45,085 nt of DNA from Alteromonadaceae bacterium (GTDB lineage Bacteria > Pseudomonadota > Gammaproteobacteria > Enterobacterales > Alteromonadaceae), in contig JALZUE010000010.1 of assembly GCA_023301705.1 (NCBI GenBank), positions 1 through 45,085 of the forward strand, in the 5' to 3' direction. Shown here piece after piece: positions 44,127 through 45,085 of this stretch (positions are counted from its first letter, which is position 1; the number at the start of each line of letters is the position of its first letter). Made by a program: the position numbers and the translations under genes. Under the pieces are notes generated by a model, which had not been told where the DNA came from, ran no database searches, and saw only the letters and a program-made list of their open reading frames with translations.

Positions 44127-44885
44127 CTATAATAATAATGCCGCAATACTTGCTACTATTGTCATTATTAATACTAAAATCTTTAATGTTCTAGGCTTCA
44201 CATCAATAGACCATTTTACAGAAACTATTGCACCAACAATACTGCCAATCGCTAAATAAATACCAGCCATCCAAGCAACCTGATCTCTAAATATAAAAAC
44301 AATCAGTGATACTGTTGTAAAGAGTAATGCCGCTACAACCTTCAAAGCGTTAGCTTTTAGTAAGTCATATTTTAACACACCAACAAATACCGCAATTAAA
44401 ACAAAGCCAACACCCGCTTGTATAAAACCACCATAAAAGCCTGCAATAAATGTGGTTAAGAACCCCCATTTATTGTCTGAACACTGAATCACCTGATTAT
44501 GTGTATTTTTTGAATCACTTTTAAATACCACCCATAACGACACTGCAACCATAGTGACTAGTAATACAGGTTTTAAAATTTCAACACTTAAATACGAAGC
44601 GACAATTGCGCCTACCAAACCACCTAATAAAATAGGAACAATAATGTTCTTTATAGAACCTATTTCTAGCTTGTCTTTTTTATAATAACCATGACTTGCT
44701 GTCAGTGATTGCATGAAAATAGCAACCCGATTGGTTGCATTGGCCACATCAGCAGGTAAACCAACCATCATCAAAGCTGGTAATGATAAGTTAGAACCAC
44801 CACCAGCGAATGTATTAATTGCTCCGGCAATAAAGCCTATACCAATCAACATAATAATTTGTGTTAGTTCAACAGCTTCAAACAT
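44127..44885 (-). CDS. TSUP (TauE/SafE) family permease
   Basis: A 252-residue protein with about eight membrane helices. The two family repeats are visible: GFIAGAINTFAGGGSNLSLPALMMVGLPADVANATNR and GFYGGFIQAGVGFVLIAVFVGVLKYDLLKANALK. TSUP proteins export or import sulphite, sulphonates and other anions; the substrate is not clear. The ATG at 44885 has GGGTGA upstream; a TTG four codons earlier is the alternative. Confidence 0.88.
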   Translation of the reverse strand: MFEAVELTQIIMLIGIGFIAGAINTFAGGGSNLSLPALMMVGLPADVANATNRVAIFMQSLTASHGYYKKDKLEIGSIKNIIVPILLGGLVGAIVASYLSVEILKPVLLVTMVAVSLWVVFKSDSKNTHNQVIQCSDNKWGFLTTFIAGFYGGFIQAGVGFVLIAVFVGVLKYDLLKANALKVVAALLFTTVSLIVFIFRDQVAWMAGIYLAIGSIVGAIVSVKWSIDVKPRTLKILVLIMTIVASIAALLL

Positions 44886-44913
44886 ATATTCACCCAAAAA
44901 ACATTAGTAACAA

Positions 44914-44948
44914 AAAAGCGGTATTAGCTTTCACTAAATACCGCTTTT
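44914..44948 (-). terminator. Intrinsic terminator of ilvC
   Basis: A 12-bp stem (aaaagcggtatt/aataccgctttt) with an 11-base loop; read on the minus strand a T-run follows, 20 bases after the ilvC stop. Confidence 0.85.
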
Positions 44949-44968
44949 AAAATTAGTAAAAGGTTAAA

Positions 44969-45085
44969 TTAACCTTCAACAATTTTCTTCATGTCTGTCA
45001 TGTAGCCACGTAATTCTTTACCAATAACTTCAACGCCATGGCTGCGAATTTCTTCGTTAACTTCAATTAAACGCTTGTTATCAAC
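44969..45085 (-). CDS. ilvC: Ketol-acid reductoisomerase, C-terminal end only
   Basis: The last 38 codons of a gene that enters from the right edge. [18 protein letters not shown] and [12 protein letters not shown] match the C-terminus of the long (class II, enterobacterial) IlvC, which makes dihydroxy acids in branched-chain amino acid synthesis. The stop is at 44969-44971 and a terminator follows. It is too short for the ORF length limit but the match is clear. Confidence 0.9.
   Translation of the reverse strand, partial: VDNKRLIEVNEEIRSHGVEVIGKELRGYMTDMKKIVEG

Noticed and set aside
1-45085. CRISPR arrays, rRNA or tRNA genes, insertion sequences
   Set aside because: No regularly spaced repeats, cloverleaf-like segments or transposase genes were noticed on reading both strands; a dedicated scan could still find a diverged tRNA.

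Overview
The window looks like chromosome from a marine gammaproteobacterium of the Alteromonadales, most likely a Colwellia/Thalassotalea relative. The DNA is AT-rich, the gmk-rpoZ-spoT-(ridA)-trmH-recG block has the gammaproteobacterial order, and the housekeeping proteins (GreB, SpoT, YbdG, ProB/ProA, RecG, RecQ) read like those of this group. The species assignment is an inference; no rRNA or marker set is present.

Region 1 (1-about 7.7 kb) is accessory DNA, probably the end of an integrated conjugative element. It holds the 3' part of a TraD/VirD4-like ATPase, a possible nuclease, an M48 membrane protease and two small proteins (one like the N-terminal half of HigA antitoxins) in one tightly packed + strand operon. 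A convergent phosphoesterase, a small unknown gene and ardA follow. ardA sits behind an unusually GC-rich leader with several hairpins. A gene-poor AT-rich stretch with palindromes comes next, then a short transcription unit (promoter, 34-residue ORF, intrinsic terminator, and a DUF4760-like membrane gene with an apparent frameshift at eight Ts), and finally a broken S24/LexA-like repressor remnant. The element/chromosome junction is probably between ardA and tex.

Region 2 (7.7-26.7 kb) is mostly core chromosome: tex and greB (divergent), a four-gene bufferin operon (bufA-bufB-bufC-DoxX), a DUF445 protein, an aspartate/aromatic aminotransferase, a membrane diguanylate cyclase, gmk-rpoZ-spoT-ridA-trmH-recG, a hot-dog thioesterase, recQ and a small cytochrome c.

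Region 3 (26.7-36.9 kb) carries a DUF3630-like gene, a TudS/DUF523 protein, a TPR-membrane protein with a degenerate GGDEF domain, a small unknown gene, ybdG, a PlsC-type acyltransferase, proBA and nhaD. Proline synthesis, mechanosensing and Na+/H+ exchange all bear on salt and osmotic life.

Region 4 (36.9-45.1 kb) holds the most unusual pair: a secreted DUF1570-like protein whose zinc-protease residues are replaced, divergent from a protein with a cytoplasmic ribbon-helix-helix DNA-binding domain, one membrane helix and four extracytoplasmic EF-hands. It reads like a membrane-tethered calcium-sensing transcription factor and is the best candidate here for an undescribed system. After it come a hexuronate-type MFS transporter, putP (apparently without an ATG/GTG/TTG start) followed by a second, PUA-less glutamate 5-kinase, then ppnP, a TSUP permease and the 3' end of ilvC.
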